NCBI GenBank assembly: GCA_963575645.1
Contig: OY754464.1
Coordinates: 76,792,948-76,856,947 of the forward strand
Length of the DNA: 64,000 nt
From: Xanthostigma xanthostigma
Taxonomy: Eukaryota; Arthropoda; Insecta; Raphidioptera; Raphidiidae
Direction of reading: 5' to 3'
Below are positions 22,179-33,513 of the stretch, piece by piece; position 1 is the first letter of the stretch; each line of letters opens with the position of its first letter. Below the pieces are notes generated by a model that saw only the letters and a program-made list of their open reading frames with translations, did not search any database and was not told the origin of the DNA. The position numbers and the translations under genes were made by a program.

Positions 22179-22789
22179 TTATTATATAAATTAAACGGAA
22201 TATTATGAAGGCGTTACAACTTTGAAAACTAAATCTATATTTACAAGGCATACCTACATGTTTTCCACTTATTTTTCTTTTAGTTTGTTAGACTTTCTTT
22301 TTATGATTTCTTTAGTGTTTTTTTATATTTATTTTATCGAATCCTTATAAAAATTGAAGAAAGTAAGCATAGCTGAATTATGAAAATTGCTTTCACTTGA
22401 GTGTCTATTTACTTTTTTATTCAAAACGTTTTACAAGTGAACTTTCAAATAAATATAGCTAAACATTTTTTGATCATTCAATCTTTCTATCAATTAAAAA
22501 TATATTCTTCGAGTAGAAACGTGTAAACAGTTTGTTTCGAAATAATAATGATAATAATAACAACAAATTTATTTCAATAAATATAGCACAATTAATACAT
22601 AATTTGCTGTCTTATAATTGAAATTGATCCACCCAATTATATGTTCAATATCAAATGGCATTAAAATAACTAAATGAAACTGTTTTTTTTTTGTTTTGTT
22701 TTTTACACGCTTTATATTAGTTTCACTTGTAAGTTTGTATGTATGTTTGTTTGTAACCTCGTTTGGACTACAGCAAGTGGTTTATTACT
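22179..22789. other. No feature recognised
   Basis: AT-rich, no partner or frame identified. Confidence 0.5.
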
Positions 22790-22872
22790 GTTAGTCTAAG
22801 GTCTAAGGCGCTAGTCTTCGCTGACGTCAACTCTCAGATTCACCGGTCGTGGGTTCTAATCCCGTCCACGCC
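22790..22872 (+). tRNA. tRNA-Leu-like pseudogene or SINE head
   Basis: GTCTAAGGCGCTAG resembles the tRNA-Leu D-arm region, and GGGTTCTAATCCC is a good B-box with a TTCTAAT loop. The 3' acceptor strand CCACGCC has no matching 5' GGCGTGG upstream, so an intact cloverleaf cannot form. Best read as a tRNA-derived pseudogene or SINE start. Confidence 0.4.
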
Positions 22873-22913
22873 GAAATAAAAAATTTGTTTTTTTCGGCAA
22901 ATTTTTGACAATA

Positions 22914-23365
22914 AATCGAACTAAAAAATGGAAAATAAATATAGTTTAAAAAAACTAAAAAACACGCTTTACCTATATCAAACTAAAAAGTGAAAAATAA
23001 ATATAGTTTAAAAAAAACTAAATACACGCTTTAATCAAACTAAAAAGTGAAAAATAAATATAGTTTTAAAAAAACTAAAAAATACGCTTTATATCGAACT
23101 TAAAAGTAGGTACAAAATATTTTTTTTAAATAAGCTTAAAACAATAAGGAATAAAAAATACTAGTATTATTGTGAAAAAAGCGTGGGGCGCTCGATGTAC
23201 GAAAATGTGGAACAAAGCGCCCCACGCTTTTACACAATAATACTAGTATTTTTTATTCATTGTTGTTTTAAGTTTATTTTAAAAGAAACATTTTTTACTT
23301 TTTAGTTCGATATAAAGCGTGTTTTTTAGTTTTTTTTAAAACTATATTTTTTAATTATAGTTGTT
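22914..23365. repeat. Foldback with short tandem repeats
   Basis: Three to four units of about 59 bp (ACTAAAAAGTGAAAAATAAA) lead into a hairpin whose arms hold ATACTAGTATTATTGTG and AAGCGTGGGGCGCT. The other arm then repeats the tandem motif once in reverse (AAAGCGTGTTTTTTAGTTTT). Non-coding. Superfamily not assigned. Confidence 0.8.
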
Positions 23366-24386
23366 TGCTTATCTAAAAATTGTGAAACAAAGATTTAACA
23401 ACGTAGGTACTTTTAATTTTACTCAGATATCTCAAAACAAAAAAAAGGTTTTTCGCCGTAATGTTTACCTTCATAACACAGAAAAAAAAACAGTGCTTTA
23501 GGCTACACGACTGAACTGAAGTAACACAACTTTTGCTCCATCTGCATGTATGTATATATATATACAGTGTGTCCCCGGATTGAGTTCACAATAGGTGAGC
23601 AAAAATTTTCGAATTGGAATTTCATATTTTAGGATTCCGCCCTGCTTGGTCTGAAACTTATTTTTAGTTTACTTTCGATTTTTTTTAAATCAAGTAGGCC
23701 TTTACAGTTGCAAGTAAAACCTCTTTTCGTTTCAGGAAAAGTACCTTTTCCGTTCATAGTACGCAAAAGTGTCACTAAGAAAAGTTGCTCACAATGAAAA
23801 ATTATGGCGTTATGCAAATTTTCAGAATGTGATGCAGCTCTAGTTGGAGTGAATAAGAATTCAATTGAGCCTATGGGTTCACCTTTCTGCATGTATTTTA
23901 TATTTCACATCTAAAGCATATAATTTATCGATATGGAAAATAATTTCTTTGATCATAAATAATTAATTAATAAATATACCTATTGCAGATGTTTGAGACC
24001 AATAGGTCTACTTACGTTTCTTTGTAATTATCAACGAAATCTTTATCCGCAGCTTTCAGTCTAGACTTTATTAGAGCGTCTAGACAGATTTACAGTCTAG
24101 CGACCATTGATTAATTTATGTGTACCTGCCATTTCGTTGTAACAGGTACATACGAACAAGAAATAAAATCCTTTGATATCTGCATAATAATATTATGTAG
24201 ATATACCCAGCGTATCCACAGAAAATGGTTTCATAATGACTGTATTAGAACTTTATTTCTACCATAATAGTAGATTGTATATTTTACGGCAAGGCGTGAC
24301 ATTATGTTTGAAACGAGGGCCGGCGAGTTTAACAGTCGAACGAGCAGTAATAGAATTTTCTCACCGACTATATTATAAGTATAATA
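23366..24386. other. Mostly unassigned; mariner-like end at 23563
   Basis: At 23563 TA is followed by CAGTGTGTCCCCGGATTGAG, similar in form to the TIR at 27811 (CAGCGTGTCCACGG). No right-hand TIR was found, so this is a fragment at best. The rest shows nothing supported. Confidence 0.4.
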
Positions 24387-24741
24387 CTAGCGGTTCCACC
24401 CAGTTTCACCCGGGTGCAAAAGAACGAATGTGGGGAGGGACATAAGTACGCACGTTCATCTTAGATTACCGAGATGAATGTTGTGTCCAAATTTCATGAT
24501 GATCGGAGTTACCGTTCAAAAGTTTTCGTAGGACGAACAAATTTTGAGTTACATTTTGCGACATTTTTCATTGATGCTCCGCTCCTATTGGTCGTAACGT
24601 GATATTATATATAGCCTATACTTCCTCGATAAATGGGCTATCCAACAAAAAAAATTCAATTCGAACCAGTAGTTCCTGAGATTAGCGCGTTCAACCAACT
24701 AAACAAACAAACTCTTCAGCTTTATAATTTATTAGCATAGA
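24387..24741 (-). mobile_element. Non-autonomous Helitron, complete
   Basis: On the - strand it starts TCTATGCTAATAAATT and ends with hairpin CACCCGGGTGAAACTGGGTG followed by CTAG, inserted between A and T. 355 bp. The 5' block AACTACTGGTTCGAATTGAA and TTGGATAGCCCATTTATCGA recurs in the fragment at 50935. Confidence 0.85.
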
Positions 24742-24904
24742 TTCCAAATTTCGGTAAACAAATGGAAATACTAAATCGGTAAAAACATCAAAACAATACT
24801 TGCAAACAAGAGGCTTTGATGAAAAAAAGAAGAGAAATTTTAGAAAGTGGCAAGTTTTCACTTCAATGTTTTTATAAATCACTGGTGTATGCAGTAAACT
24901 TGCC

Positions 24905-25590
24905 AGCTTCTTTTACCATTCCAACCCACAAGTGGGAATGGTTCTAGTTTAGGTCAAAAATCACTTTTTTAAAAATTTTACAATATCTTTCCGTTTTCAG
25001 GTCCCCCGAATCCAAAAAAACTTATTTTTGAAAAAACTCTGTGCGCCTGTTAGTCTGTGAACACGATACAGGTCCAACAGATGAGCGGTTTGAATCCAAA
25101 TTTTGGGAGGATGTTTGGTATGCAAATATGAAGAGCCCTATTGTTTTTGGGGAAAATCGGCACATGCTCAAAAGAGATATATGCTATAACGGTGTTTTTA
25201 TATAATAATAGTATACTTTTCATAACGGATTATGATTCTATTTATTTTTTCAAGAAAGTTTCGTTAAAATTTTTTTTCTAAACTTTATAGTGTCGGAAAT
25301 ATTTTGAAAATAAAAAAAATCAGCCGCTCTTTTGTTTAATGGATCTGTCAGAAATAAACTAGTTCGGCATGCTTTGATTAATTTTTACATAACGTGGAAC
25401 ATATTAGGTAGGTAATCATGACAACGAATAGCAAATATCATATTGAATACTAGCCATTACTCGCGTCGCCTCACACGATATCAGAAATTTTATTTTCTTT
25501 ATTAAAATCAAATGTCAACGTTTTTGAAGTTGGATTGGTCCCGTCTCCCAATTGGCTGCAATTTTTTTAAACAATCTTTAAAACCGTTGA
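24905..25590 (-). mobile_element. Repeat family B, copy 1
   Basis: Inverse of the copy at 29858-30521: shares CCAATTGGCTG/CAGCCAATT, CAACTTCAAAAATGTTGACA, CATGCGCCGATTTTCCCC-like and TTGGTTTCAATCCGCTCATC blocks. Ends next to GGAATGGT. Non-coding. Superfamily unknown. Confidence 0.8.
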
Positions 25591-26084
25591 ATGCATTCCG
25601 AGTGCAACGTCAAGCAGAATTGGTCACTAAATTACACAATTATGTAAGTGCTCCTTTTCCCGCATAGTTGACAATACAAAAAGTCTTCGAACTCACATAA
25701 AACGAAGTCGAAGGGAAACGTGTTTTAGCTCCTTGGAGCTATTTAGAACTACTCTATAGTAATATCGCATCAAATGTTAATGGATACACTTTACTTTTAA
25801 CATTAGCCATTATCATTTACCGACGCTCTTCTCCGTTTCCTGCTCTATCTCTCTCTCTGTCTTTCACTCACTCCTTAGTTCTTACGCGGTCCGCACAGCG
25901 CATTGATGTTTCGTTCATTTGTGACAATTCATACGATGAAATTTCTACGGCTCGTTTAATAATAATACCGTGCTCAATTCATTTTAATCTTAACTAACGT
26001 CAAATCGCGAGCTGCAAATTTCTCGACTGGAAATCAACTGCGCTTACACGAAGCCCAACTTAAAAAATAATATTGTGAGAAAAC
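25591..26084. other. No feature recognised
   Basis: Includes a CT-rich stretch at about 25826-25875. No gene or repeat pair supported. Confidence 0.45.
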
Positions 26085-26263
26085 TGTTGTCCGTGGTGGA
26101 AATTATTTATTTACAGTAATAAACGTTTAACGAAACAGTTAAACGAAAAAGTACTTCTTTAATAAACAGTAATAATAACGTTAACAGAAACAAAATAACG
26201 ACAGTTCTAAATAATAAAATAGAAGACTAAGTAACAGAAGAATATAAGGTCACTAATTTTGTA

Positions 26264-27436
26264 GGGGAGACCGGGTACAAAAGTAACATTTTGTATATTT
26301 ACCTTAGTTTCTGGTTAGGTGTTATTATTTTAATGAAATTAATATAGCCATATATAAATTCCGTTCATGTTATTTACATTAGTATTTTGATTTACCTTAT
26401 TATTGTGTATTTTGTATGAATTACAGAGACTTAAAAAAAATTCGTCAGTTGTTACTTTCGACCACGCTAGCAGGTCGAAAGTAACACGTTGTGGGTCGAA
26501 AGTAACAGAGCAAAGGGGTTTGTAATGAATATGATATGACATGTTTAATCAACAAATTATTTATTAGAAAACTTAGTATTAATAGCACAAATAAACATTT
26601 GCATTTTAAATACTCAAAAATTATATATTTTATGAAAACAAATCAATATTATTAACTCCTCGTTAGAAATTATTCTTAGTTTAAGTATGTATGTATAATG
26701 AGATCAATTATTATATGATAATCATTTTTTTTATAATCAGACTATTCAGTATCTGTCTTCTATTCAGACTCGCAATTATGGCACACATAATTTGCATCAT
26801 CATTGATGCATTCAGAATGTGCCCACATTTTACATTCGATACCATCCATTGCTCATTTGGTCGACTATTGCTAAAAGTTTCTAAGCAAACGAGACAAACT
26901 ATCTTCGTCAGATTTATTTTCTTTGTTTTTGGCTGCCTTCTTTGACTTTATTCCTTTTCTCTTTCCTTTCGTGAATATCAACATAAAAAGATTAGGTAAG
27001 TAAATCAATGCGGGGACAAAAGTAACGCGTTACTTGTGTACCCATAGGGCTATGTTACTTTTGTACCCCACCACATTTTTGTTAAAATATGAAAGATAAC
27101 TTTGAAACGGAACGTGCTAGACAAAAACGAATTAAAACACTGTGTAATCAATCTAATCAAGTATTACTATGCAAATATACAGATTAATATAATCCTTTTA
27201 ATACTAAGTAAACACTAAATAAGTAAACGTCAAAAAACTTACTTTTGATGTGTGAAATCACGTATTGTCTTCTCACACAACTTAACAGCGCGCGGCATGC
27301 GCGATTATTGAATACAAGTGAGGGGGGAACCACCAACTATCGCCTGAGGACAGCGAAGTGGTTTTTTGACTATTGGATAAACCTACAGAACATTTGTTAC
27401 TTTCGACCCGCTGTTACTTTTGTACCCGGTCTCCCC
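26264..27436 (-). mobile_element. Decayed pogo-like element
   Basis: TIRs GGGGAGACCGGGTACAAAAG and complement, flanked by TA. Subterminal GGTCGAAAGTAACA repeats. 1173 bp. A zinc-finger-like remnant on the - strand supports a pogo/Tc1-mariner origin. Confidence 0.75.
26760..26849 (-). pseudogene. Transposase C-terminal zinc-finger remnant
   Basis: Frame reads IECKMWAHSECINDD then ANYVCHNCESE and a stop. The order CxxWxHxxC then YxCxxC is the PHD-like tail seen at the C-terminus of many insect pogo/DDE transposases. Upstream frames are broken by stops. It encodes no usable protein. Confidence 0.6.
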
Positions 27437-27810
27437 TACACAAAATATTTACAATACGGGAACACACCAAAGTTTATTAGCACACTTATCTATTAACTAT
27501 ATACACACGATTATTTACAACACAGAAGCGATTTATGTAAAACCAGATTTATATAATTGCACTCAATGATTTACACATTTTCTATCTTAGCAGTTACTTC
27601 GACTGAACAATTTATGTCACACAGTTATCTGTAATCTACTGTACGTACGCGCTGCAACTAACCAACTGACTGACTGACTCACTAACCACTCCGCTCGCAT
27701 TTTTTAGCTTAAAAAAATAAGTTAAAAAACTAAAACCTGACTACTGAAAAGTATGAAACAAGAAATAATTCTCATCTGAGGATAGCCGTGGTCGTATGCC
27801 ATCTCATATA

Positions 27811-28709
27811 CAGCGTGTCCACGGAAGTTCTTTACAAATGGAATTTTTTTTTGTTAATTATTGAAGCAAAAAATTTTTTCTGTGGAAAAGTTCTGCTTCA
27901 TCCAAAACCTCTAAAACATCAAAGAAAATTTTTTTCGGCCTAAAGTTATACGAGGGAAATCAAAAAGTTTTATTTTACTAAAAATAAAAATTATCTGTGA
28001 TATTCAAGATTTTCGTAAAATTAGCTACATAATCAAATTTAATTCAAAATAATAACATAACTAACTTCTAAGTAATTATTTATTCAGAATTATAAATCAG
28101 AATTCAACATATCCTCCATCTCTCTCCATACAAAGAACGGTTCTCCTTCCAAAATCCGTCACTGAATTTCGAATCATTGTAGAAGGAATTTGATGGATTT
28201 TTTCGGTGATAATCCTTTCCAATTGATCAATATCTTGAAAAGGTCTTTCAGAGTACACCATTTTCTTTAGATAGCCCCAGAGGAAATAATCTAGGGGTGT
28301 CAAATCGGGTGATCTGGCTGGCCAAGGGTTTGCAGAATATCTTCCAATCCAGCGTCCTTGAAACGATGTGTCAAGATATTGATTGATAATTCTGAAACTA
28401 TGGCATGGAGCCCCGTAATGCTGATACCATAAAGTGGATCGAATACGCAAAGGAATTGCACGCAGTACCTACATCATTTTTTTGTTTTCCAAGCCTACTA
28501 CGGGCAAAAATCTTGAATATCACAGATAATGTGTATTTTTAGTAAAATAAAACTTTTTGATTTCCCTCGTGTAACTTTAGGCCGAAAAAATTTTTGTTTG
28601 GTGTTTTAGAGGTTTTGGACGAAGCAGAACTTTTCCACAGAAAAAAATTTTTGCTCCAATAATTAATAAAAAAAAATTCCATTTGTAAAGAACTTCCGTG
28701 GACACGCTG
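27811..28709 (-). mobile_element. Tc1/mariner-like transposon
   Basis: TIRs CAGCGTGTCCACGGAAGTTC and complement (over 40 bp matched), flanked by TA. 899 bp with a partial transposase on the - strand. A complete relative would be about 1.3 kb, so the N-terminal half has been lost. Confidence 0.9.
28097..28450 (-). pseudogene. Tc1/mariner transposase, C-terminal half
   Basis: 117 open residues. LWYQHYGAPCHSFRIINQYL aligns with the QQDGAPxH block that carries the second catalytic aspartate; here the aspartate is replaced by Y. WPARSPDLTPLDYFLWG, which carries the third acidic position, is intact. The first aspartate and the DNA-binding domain are missing. The protein cannot catalyse transposition. 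The intact length suggests recent decay. Confidence 0.85.
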
Positions 28710-28901
28710 TATATGGGGCCCCTCTAGATGTTTGGCGTGATGCACTTTGCCCTAGAGCTTATGATCGCTTACTACTGTTAAAATATAATGTTTTGTTGGG
28801 GTAGGTGGCTTATGACCACGGCTATCCTCAGATGAGAATACTTTCTTGTTTCATACTTCTCAGTAGTCGGGTTTTAGTTTTTGAACTTATTTTTTATTAT
28901 G

Positions 28902-29190
28902 GTGTATCGTCTTCAATTTTAAATACCTCTTCTGGCAGCGAATATTATTTTCAGACAAGATAGTAAACACTGCAGTGTTCTGCAAGAATGGTCGCAAATT
29001 GATGACAAACTTAAGATAGGCAATACAACGACTCAGGGTATAATTTATTGATATTACCTACTTTTGTGTTGTGTTGAAATTTTGCAAATGACTAATATTA
29101 TAGGCTTAATTGAATTGTTATTCACTCCAACTAATTAAGAGCTACATCTTTTAACAAACTTTTGTATTAACTTAAAAGACCGCGCGTCAT
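28902..29190. other. No feature recognised
   Basis: A TTTTCAG followed by a short open stretch at 28954 was examined as a P450 exon and rejected. Confidence 0.5.
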
Positions 29191-29195
29191 TATAC

Positions 29196-29768
29196 AGTAT
29201 GTAAACACGTAAGGTGCACATAGGGAAATTAACTTTGGGAAAAAAATGACTGGATCAGAGTGAGCCTTGAAATTTTGTTTTTCAATTTGACAGATAATAT
29301 TCTTTTGCAAAGTGAATGTGTATACTACCGAAGAAAATATTCAAATGATTACAACATAATCGGACTTTTTTTATTAATGGGACATTAAATTCCCAAAAAT
29401 ACTTAAATATGGTGCGAGATCAAATATCTCCGCCTATTCGTGTTGAACCTAAAGACATTGGATCACTGATTTATCAGCACGCATACGTCACACCAGTCAG
29501 ACAATTTTTGAATGTAATGTTTCCAAACAGATGGAGTTGTTTTTTGTTTTATTTTTGTACAAAAAAAAATAAAATAACGATTTATAAGAGCTTTTTATTA
29601 TTAAAAAAGACAAGTTAAATAAAAATAATTCAAAATAAAATAGAAATCCTCAAGATTACCACAATAATTCAATAGAAATAACAATTAATGCAGTCATGGC
29701 TAACTCTGATCCAAGTATTTTTTCCCAATGCTAATTTCCCAATGTGCACCTTACGTGTTTACATACTG
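29196..29768 (+). mobile_element. Tc1/mariner-type MITE, copy 2
   Basis: TIR CAGTATGTAAACACGTAAGG and complement, TA on both sides, 573 bp. Nearly the same as 3620-4191, including the transposase remnant at 29409-29535 (VRQFLNVMFPNRW). Confidence 0.9.
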
Positions 29769-29857
29769 TATAACATTTGCATACAGTCACATAAGAAAAT
29801 ATTCGAACGTTATCGATTTATTAGTAAAATAAATCGGTATAAATATGGATGCCTAAG

Positions 29858-30521
29858 TTATCAAAAAAAATTCCAGCCAATTAAGCGACGGGACCATTCC
29901 AACTTCAAAAATGTTGACATTTGATTATAATAAAGAATAGAAAATTTCTGATATCGCGTGAGGAAACGAGGGTAATGGCTAGTATTCAATATGATATTAA
30001 CTATTCGTTGCCATGGTTACCTACCTAATATGTTCACGTCATGTAAAAATTAATCAAAGCATGCCTAGCTAGTTTATTTCTGAGAGACCCATAAAACAAA
30101 AGAGCAGCTGATTTTTTTTATTTTCAAAATATTTCTAAAACTATAATGCTTAGAAAAAAAATTTTTAAACAAAACTTTCTTGAAAAAATAAATAGAATCA
30201 TAATCCGTTATGAAAAGTATACTACTATTATTTAAAAAACACCGTTATAGCATATATCTCTTATGCGCATGCGCCGATTTTCCCCAAAACCAATAGGGCT
30301 CTTCATATTTGCATACCAAACATCCTCCCAAAATTTGGTTTCAATCCGCTCATCCGTTTGACCTGTATCGTGTTCACAGACTAATAGACGCACAGAGTTT
30401 TTCTAAAAATATGTTTTTTGGATTCGGGGAACCTCACAACGGAAAGATATTATAAAATTTTTGAAAAGTGATTTTTGACCTAAAGTACCATTCCCCAATT
30501 GTGGGTTGGAATGGTAAATAG
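29858..30521 (+). mobile_element. Repeat family B, copy 2
   Basis: From CCAGCCAATTAAGCGACGGG to GGGTTGGAATGGTA. Full-length by comparison with 24905-25590. Contains GCGCATGCGCCGATTTTCCC and CAAACATCCTCCCAAAATTT. No protein coded. Confidence 0.8.
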
Positions 30522-31261
30522 CATCTCACACTGACAGAAAATCGAAAATAATCGAAGAATTAAATTATTTTGCAGTTTTTTAAGACAGCCGAAAAATAAA
30601 ACAGCTAAATATGATGATTTCATTTAAAAATTTCAATTACCAGAAGCATCCATAATTTGAAGAAGTAAATTTTTCAGGTACGAAACATAATACAAAAAAA
30701 TCTCGGTTCGCTTAGTAAAATTCTCTAACTCATAATTTTTATCTGAGCAATAAATTTATATCCTATTGTTGTCTATTTGAGCGTATAAAGTGTGTTTGAA
30801 TTTTGTACATTTACATTCGCATTGTAAAGCATTTTTAATAGCCCGCACGCGTTGTGACATACAAAACAGATAATTTATAATTGAAAATTTAATACAAAGC
30901 TTTACATCGAAGCCGACAAAATTTCTCCTGCCTTAATATTTAATATGACGTATAATGGCCATATTCACCGAACGTAAGTAGTTATTTATTCAGTTCATTT
31001 GTTATTCCTCCGAATAAATAACGATAATATAATTCACCAATCATAATTATGTCTACTGCAGATATAAATCTATTCTGTCTTACTTCGAGGGTATAAATAT
31101 TTATTCGCCTGATAAAATAATAATGGCCGCGACAACATGGAGTATCATATCTACAGTTTGCTCTTGTGAATTTATTTGTGTGTTGTTTATTAAACTTTCT
31201 TGTAAAACATTAAAGTTAGCGGAAGGTTTGTGTGCAAATGGGTTAGGATAAAACATTCTTA

Positions 31262-31470
31262 TTTTGAAAGAGATTTATTTGGTTGAGGAACAAGTTTGAA
31301 ATAAGCTTTACCAGAGTATACATGTTCATAGGCCCTGATGATGAAAATATAATTTTCGAAACGTTGGCCACAAGCGATACTTTGGTAAAGCTTATTTTTC
31401 AATTGTTCCTCAACCAAATAAATCTCCTTCAATACATATTTTTGGAACAAAACGTCTACTAACAATTCTT
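31262..31470. mobile_element. Penelope-like foldback remnant 2
   Basis: Arms ATTTGGTTGAGGAACAA and AATAAGCTTTACC recur inverted on the right. The right arm holds an intact hammerhead-like core. The same arm sequence occurs at 46042-46232. Confidence 0.6.
31335..31362 (+). ncRNA. Hammerhead-like ribozyme core
   Basis: CTGATGA, then a 6-bp hairpin GAAAAT/ATTTTC with an ATA loop, then GAAAC. This is the conserved order around helix II of a hammerhead. One extra T lies between the box and the stem. Helix I and the cleavage site were not established. Confidence 0.4.
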
Positions 31471-32011
31471 ATTTTGCGAAATCTGTTTTTTGACGTTTAC
31501 ACTAACGCCATCGATCGGATTTTTGGGTGAATGTCAAAATATTCAACAAAAGCAAGGGGTATAGTGCAGTGTATATTTATTTTTTAACTAACTTTTCTAC
31601 CTGATATTTTGCTTGGTGAATTGAAAGTAAAGTTTACTCTCACCAATAAATTTGTTCCAAGATTAGTAACTTCCATTTTTAATAGAGTTCGGTGAATATG
31701 GCCCTAAGTTTAATACATAAATGTGGAAATACTTGAAATCAAAAAATTCATTACGTGCATTTTTCTTTTATTAGTAAGTTTTTAGACGCGTAACAATATA
31801 TTTGTTCAACCGTGAAATGGTTTTCAGGAAGACTGAAAGCCTACTCAGGTTTCCTGAAGACTATAATATTATCTAATTAATTTGTCTCAGTATTACCTTA
31901 CGCATGACTTGTTTAAACATGATGTATGCAAATCAACTTTTATATCTACGGTCACAAGAAAAACTGGCCTAAGTATGTTAATATTTTAGCTATTATTCAG
32001 TAAATGCGTGC

Positions 32012-32112
32012 CTTAAGGCCGCTGCACACGAGGCTAGAAACACTGCTAGAAACGCTGCTAGGAGGTCTGTATATGAACCGCTGACGGACTGCTAAAAGAC
32101 AACGTATGTTTT
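32012..32112 (+). mobile_element. PIF-like MITE (CACACGAGGCT family) left fragment
   Basis: TTA then AGGCCGCTGCACACGAGGCT and repeated CTGCTAGAAAC. The right end is absent. Confidence 0.65.
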
Positions 32113-32116
32113 AAAT

Positions 32117-32602
32117 TGTAAGAAGGCGCCACTGGAGGCGGCGGCAGTGCATTGTTCAGAGCCGCGTAAACAACAATACTTGCATTGTTGTCGGAACCGC
32201 ATAGACAACAATACGCGTATTGTTACATTTATTGTCATCGAAACCACATGCCGAAGCTTCTAGAATGCCGAAGATTGTTTCAGAACGCGGTTGAAGAACT
32301 TATATAAGCAGCGCTAGCGTGGAAGTCAGGCAGTCAGTGTCAGTGACAATAAATAATGCGTGACATAAATATAGTGACATAAAACACCGTTACAAATAGA
32401 CATCGGTGACAAATAAATATTCTGTGTACATTAGTAGTTATAATTGTTGTTTTAGAATTCTTTTGTTTTTCGTTATTTATTTTTTTATTTCATTTTTCAT
32501 TATTATTAGAGAAGTGCCTATTTGTTTGTTTTTGTGAACGTTTCTTTCTGTAAATAAATATGTTAATCACCAACTAAGAACAGTTTTGCGAGTTTTGTTA
32601 CA
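32117..32602 (+). mobile_element. Solo LTR (forward)
   Basis: Runs TGTAAGAAGGCGCCACTGG to GAGTTTTGTTACA (TG...CA ends) with a 4-bp duplication AAAT on each side (32113-32116, 32603-32606). No gag, pol or primer-binding site adjoins it. A 4-5 bp duplication suits Ty3/gypsy-like elements, but the family was not identified. Confidence 0.82.
32300..32307 (+). promoter_or_regulatory. TATA box of LTR
   Basis: TATATAAG followed about 25-30 bp later by a CAGTCAGTGTCAGTG stretch suited to an initiator. The same arrangement is conserved in the reverse LTR at 14097-14533. Confidence 0.6.
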
Positions 32603-32916
32603 AAATATATAGAAATCTGGCGAGATAAAAATTCTCTATACATATATATAAATCCGTACTTGTGGGCATGAAAATTCGAACACCACTTGAATTACCTACA
32701 CACGCTAGCACGGCGAAATGTGTGTGGAAAATTGAACGGATAATGGTTACAAAGTTGTAACAGTTAATATAGTTATATACAGGCCATTGAAACCCGGAAA
32801 CTCAGATAATGTTTGTAGAATGTAGATTTCTATCTACAGCACGGCCAGCCAAATTAAAACCTTGGAAAATACGAGAATTAAAATATAGACAAATTAGTTT
32901 TCAAATATTTTATTAA
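32603..32916. other. No feature recognised
   Basis: Nothing supported. Confidence 0.5.
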
Positions 32917-33512
32917 CGTCAGATAATCTTTAAATAATATAGTAGGTATATTGTACGACTAGTGAGAGAAGGAGAAGATTCCATGAGCGTGAAATTTGCC
33001 GCACGAGCGTAGCGAGTGCGGTAACACGCGAGTGGAATATTCTCCTTCGATCAATGGTCGCACATAATATTTTATTCAACTAGCACGAGTAATATGTAAT
33101 CGGGGCCCTGATAAAAGAGGGAAAAATAATAAATCACTTCATTGATTGACGTACCCACCGTCAGTGTATGCACACAAGATTGCCATGACTTTGGCCATGA
33201 CTATTGGTCCAGAAGCTGCGTGCAGTTTTTTTTTCATTATTTCACGCTTGGGCTTGCTACTGAGTTTCTATTGGTCCAGAAAATTCATTATCACACTGAA
33301 CGGATCATTATTAGCACTCTACGCGTCAACATGAAGTAATTTATTATTTCTCCCGAGTTTAGCAGGGCCCCGAAATTACATATTACTCACGCGTGTTGAA
33401 TAATAGTATATTGTGCGACTAGTGAGAGAAGGAGAAGATTCCATGAGCGAGTGCAATATTCTCCTTCTCTCACTAGTCGCACAATATACTATTATTTGAA
33501 GATTATCTGACG
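32917..33512. repeat. TIR element with inner duplicate hairpin
   Basis: Ends CGTCAGATAATCTT and complement. Inside, GACTAGTGAGAGAAGGAGAA occurs at 32956 and 33420, and again inverted at about 33460. The piece at 33411-33495 is a small near-perfect hairpin, probably a solo inner MITE. Non-coding. Confidence 0.7.
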
Positions 33513-33513
33513 A

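Larger units (their letters stand above)
26085..27700 (-). mobile_element. LTR relative split by a pogo-like element
   Basis: 26085-26263 resembles the LTR at 14097 (GTTAACAGAAACAAAAT, AAAGTACTTCTTTAATAA). 27437-27700 carries the rest, ending in an ACTGACTGACTGACTC block like that in the solo LTRs. The pogo-like element sits between. Confidence 0.55.
27712..28901. repeat. Outer inverted repeat around a mariner element
   Basis: Arms of about 95 bp share TGAGGATAGCCGTGGTC, AAGTATGAAACAAG and AAAACTAAAACC in inverse order. The mariner-like element lies inside, with about 100 bp of other sequence on its right. Probably a foldback element hit by the mariner. Confidence 0.75.
30956..31704. mobile_element. 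PIF-like MITE, GGCCATATTCACCGAAC family
   Basis: TIRs TGGCCATATTCACCGAAC and near-complement, flanked by TAA on both sides (30953-30955, 31705-31707). A Penelope-like foldback is inserted inside. A left end of the same family is at 38317. Confidence 0.75.

Noticed and set aside
28951-29050. TTTTCAG followed by an open stretch as the next P450 exon
   Set aside because: The translation (RQDSKHCSVLQEWSQIDD) has no match to the CYP4 region expected after SEYVSAVYE, and no donor fits the phase.
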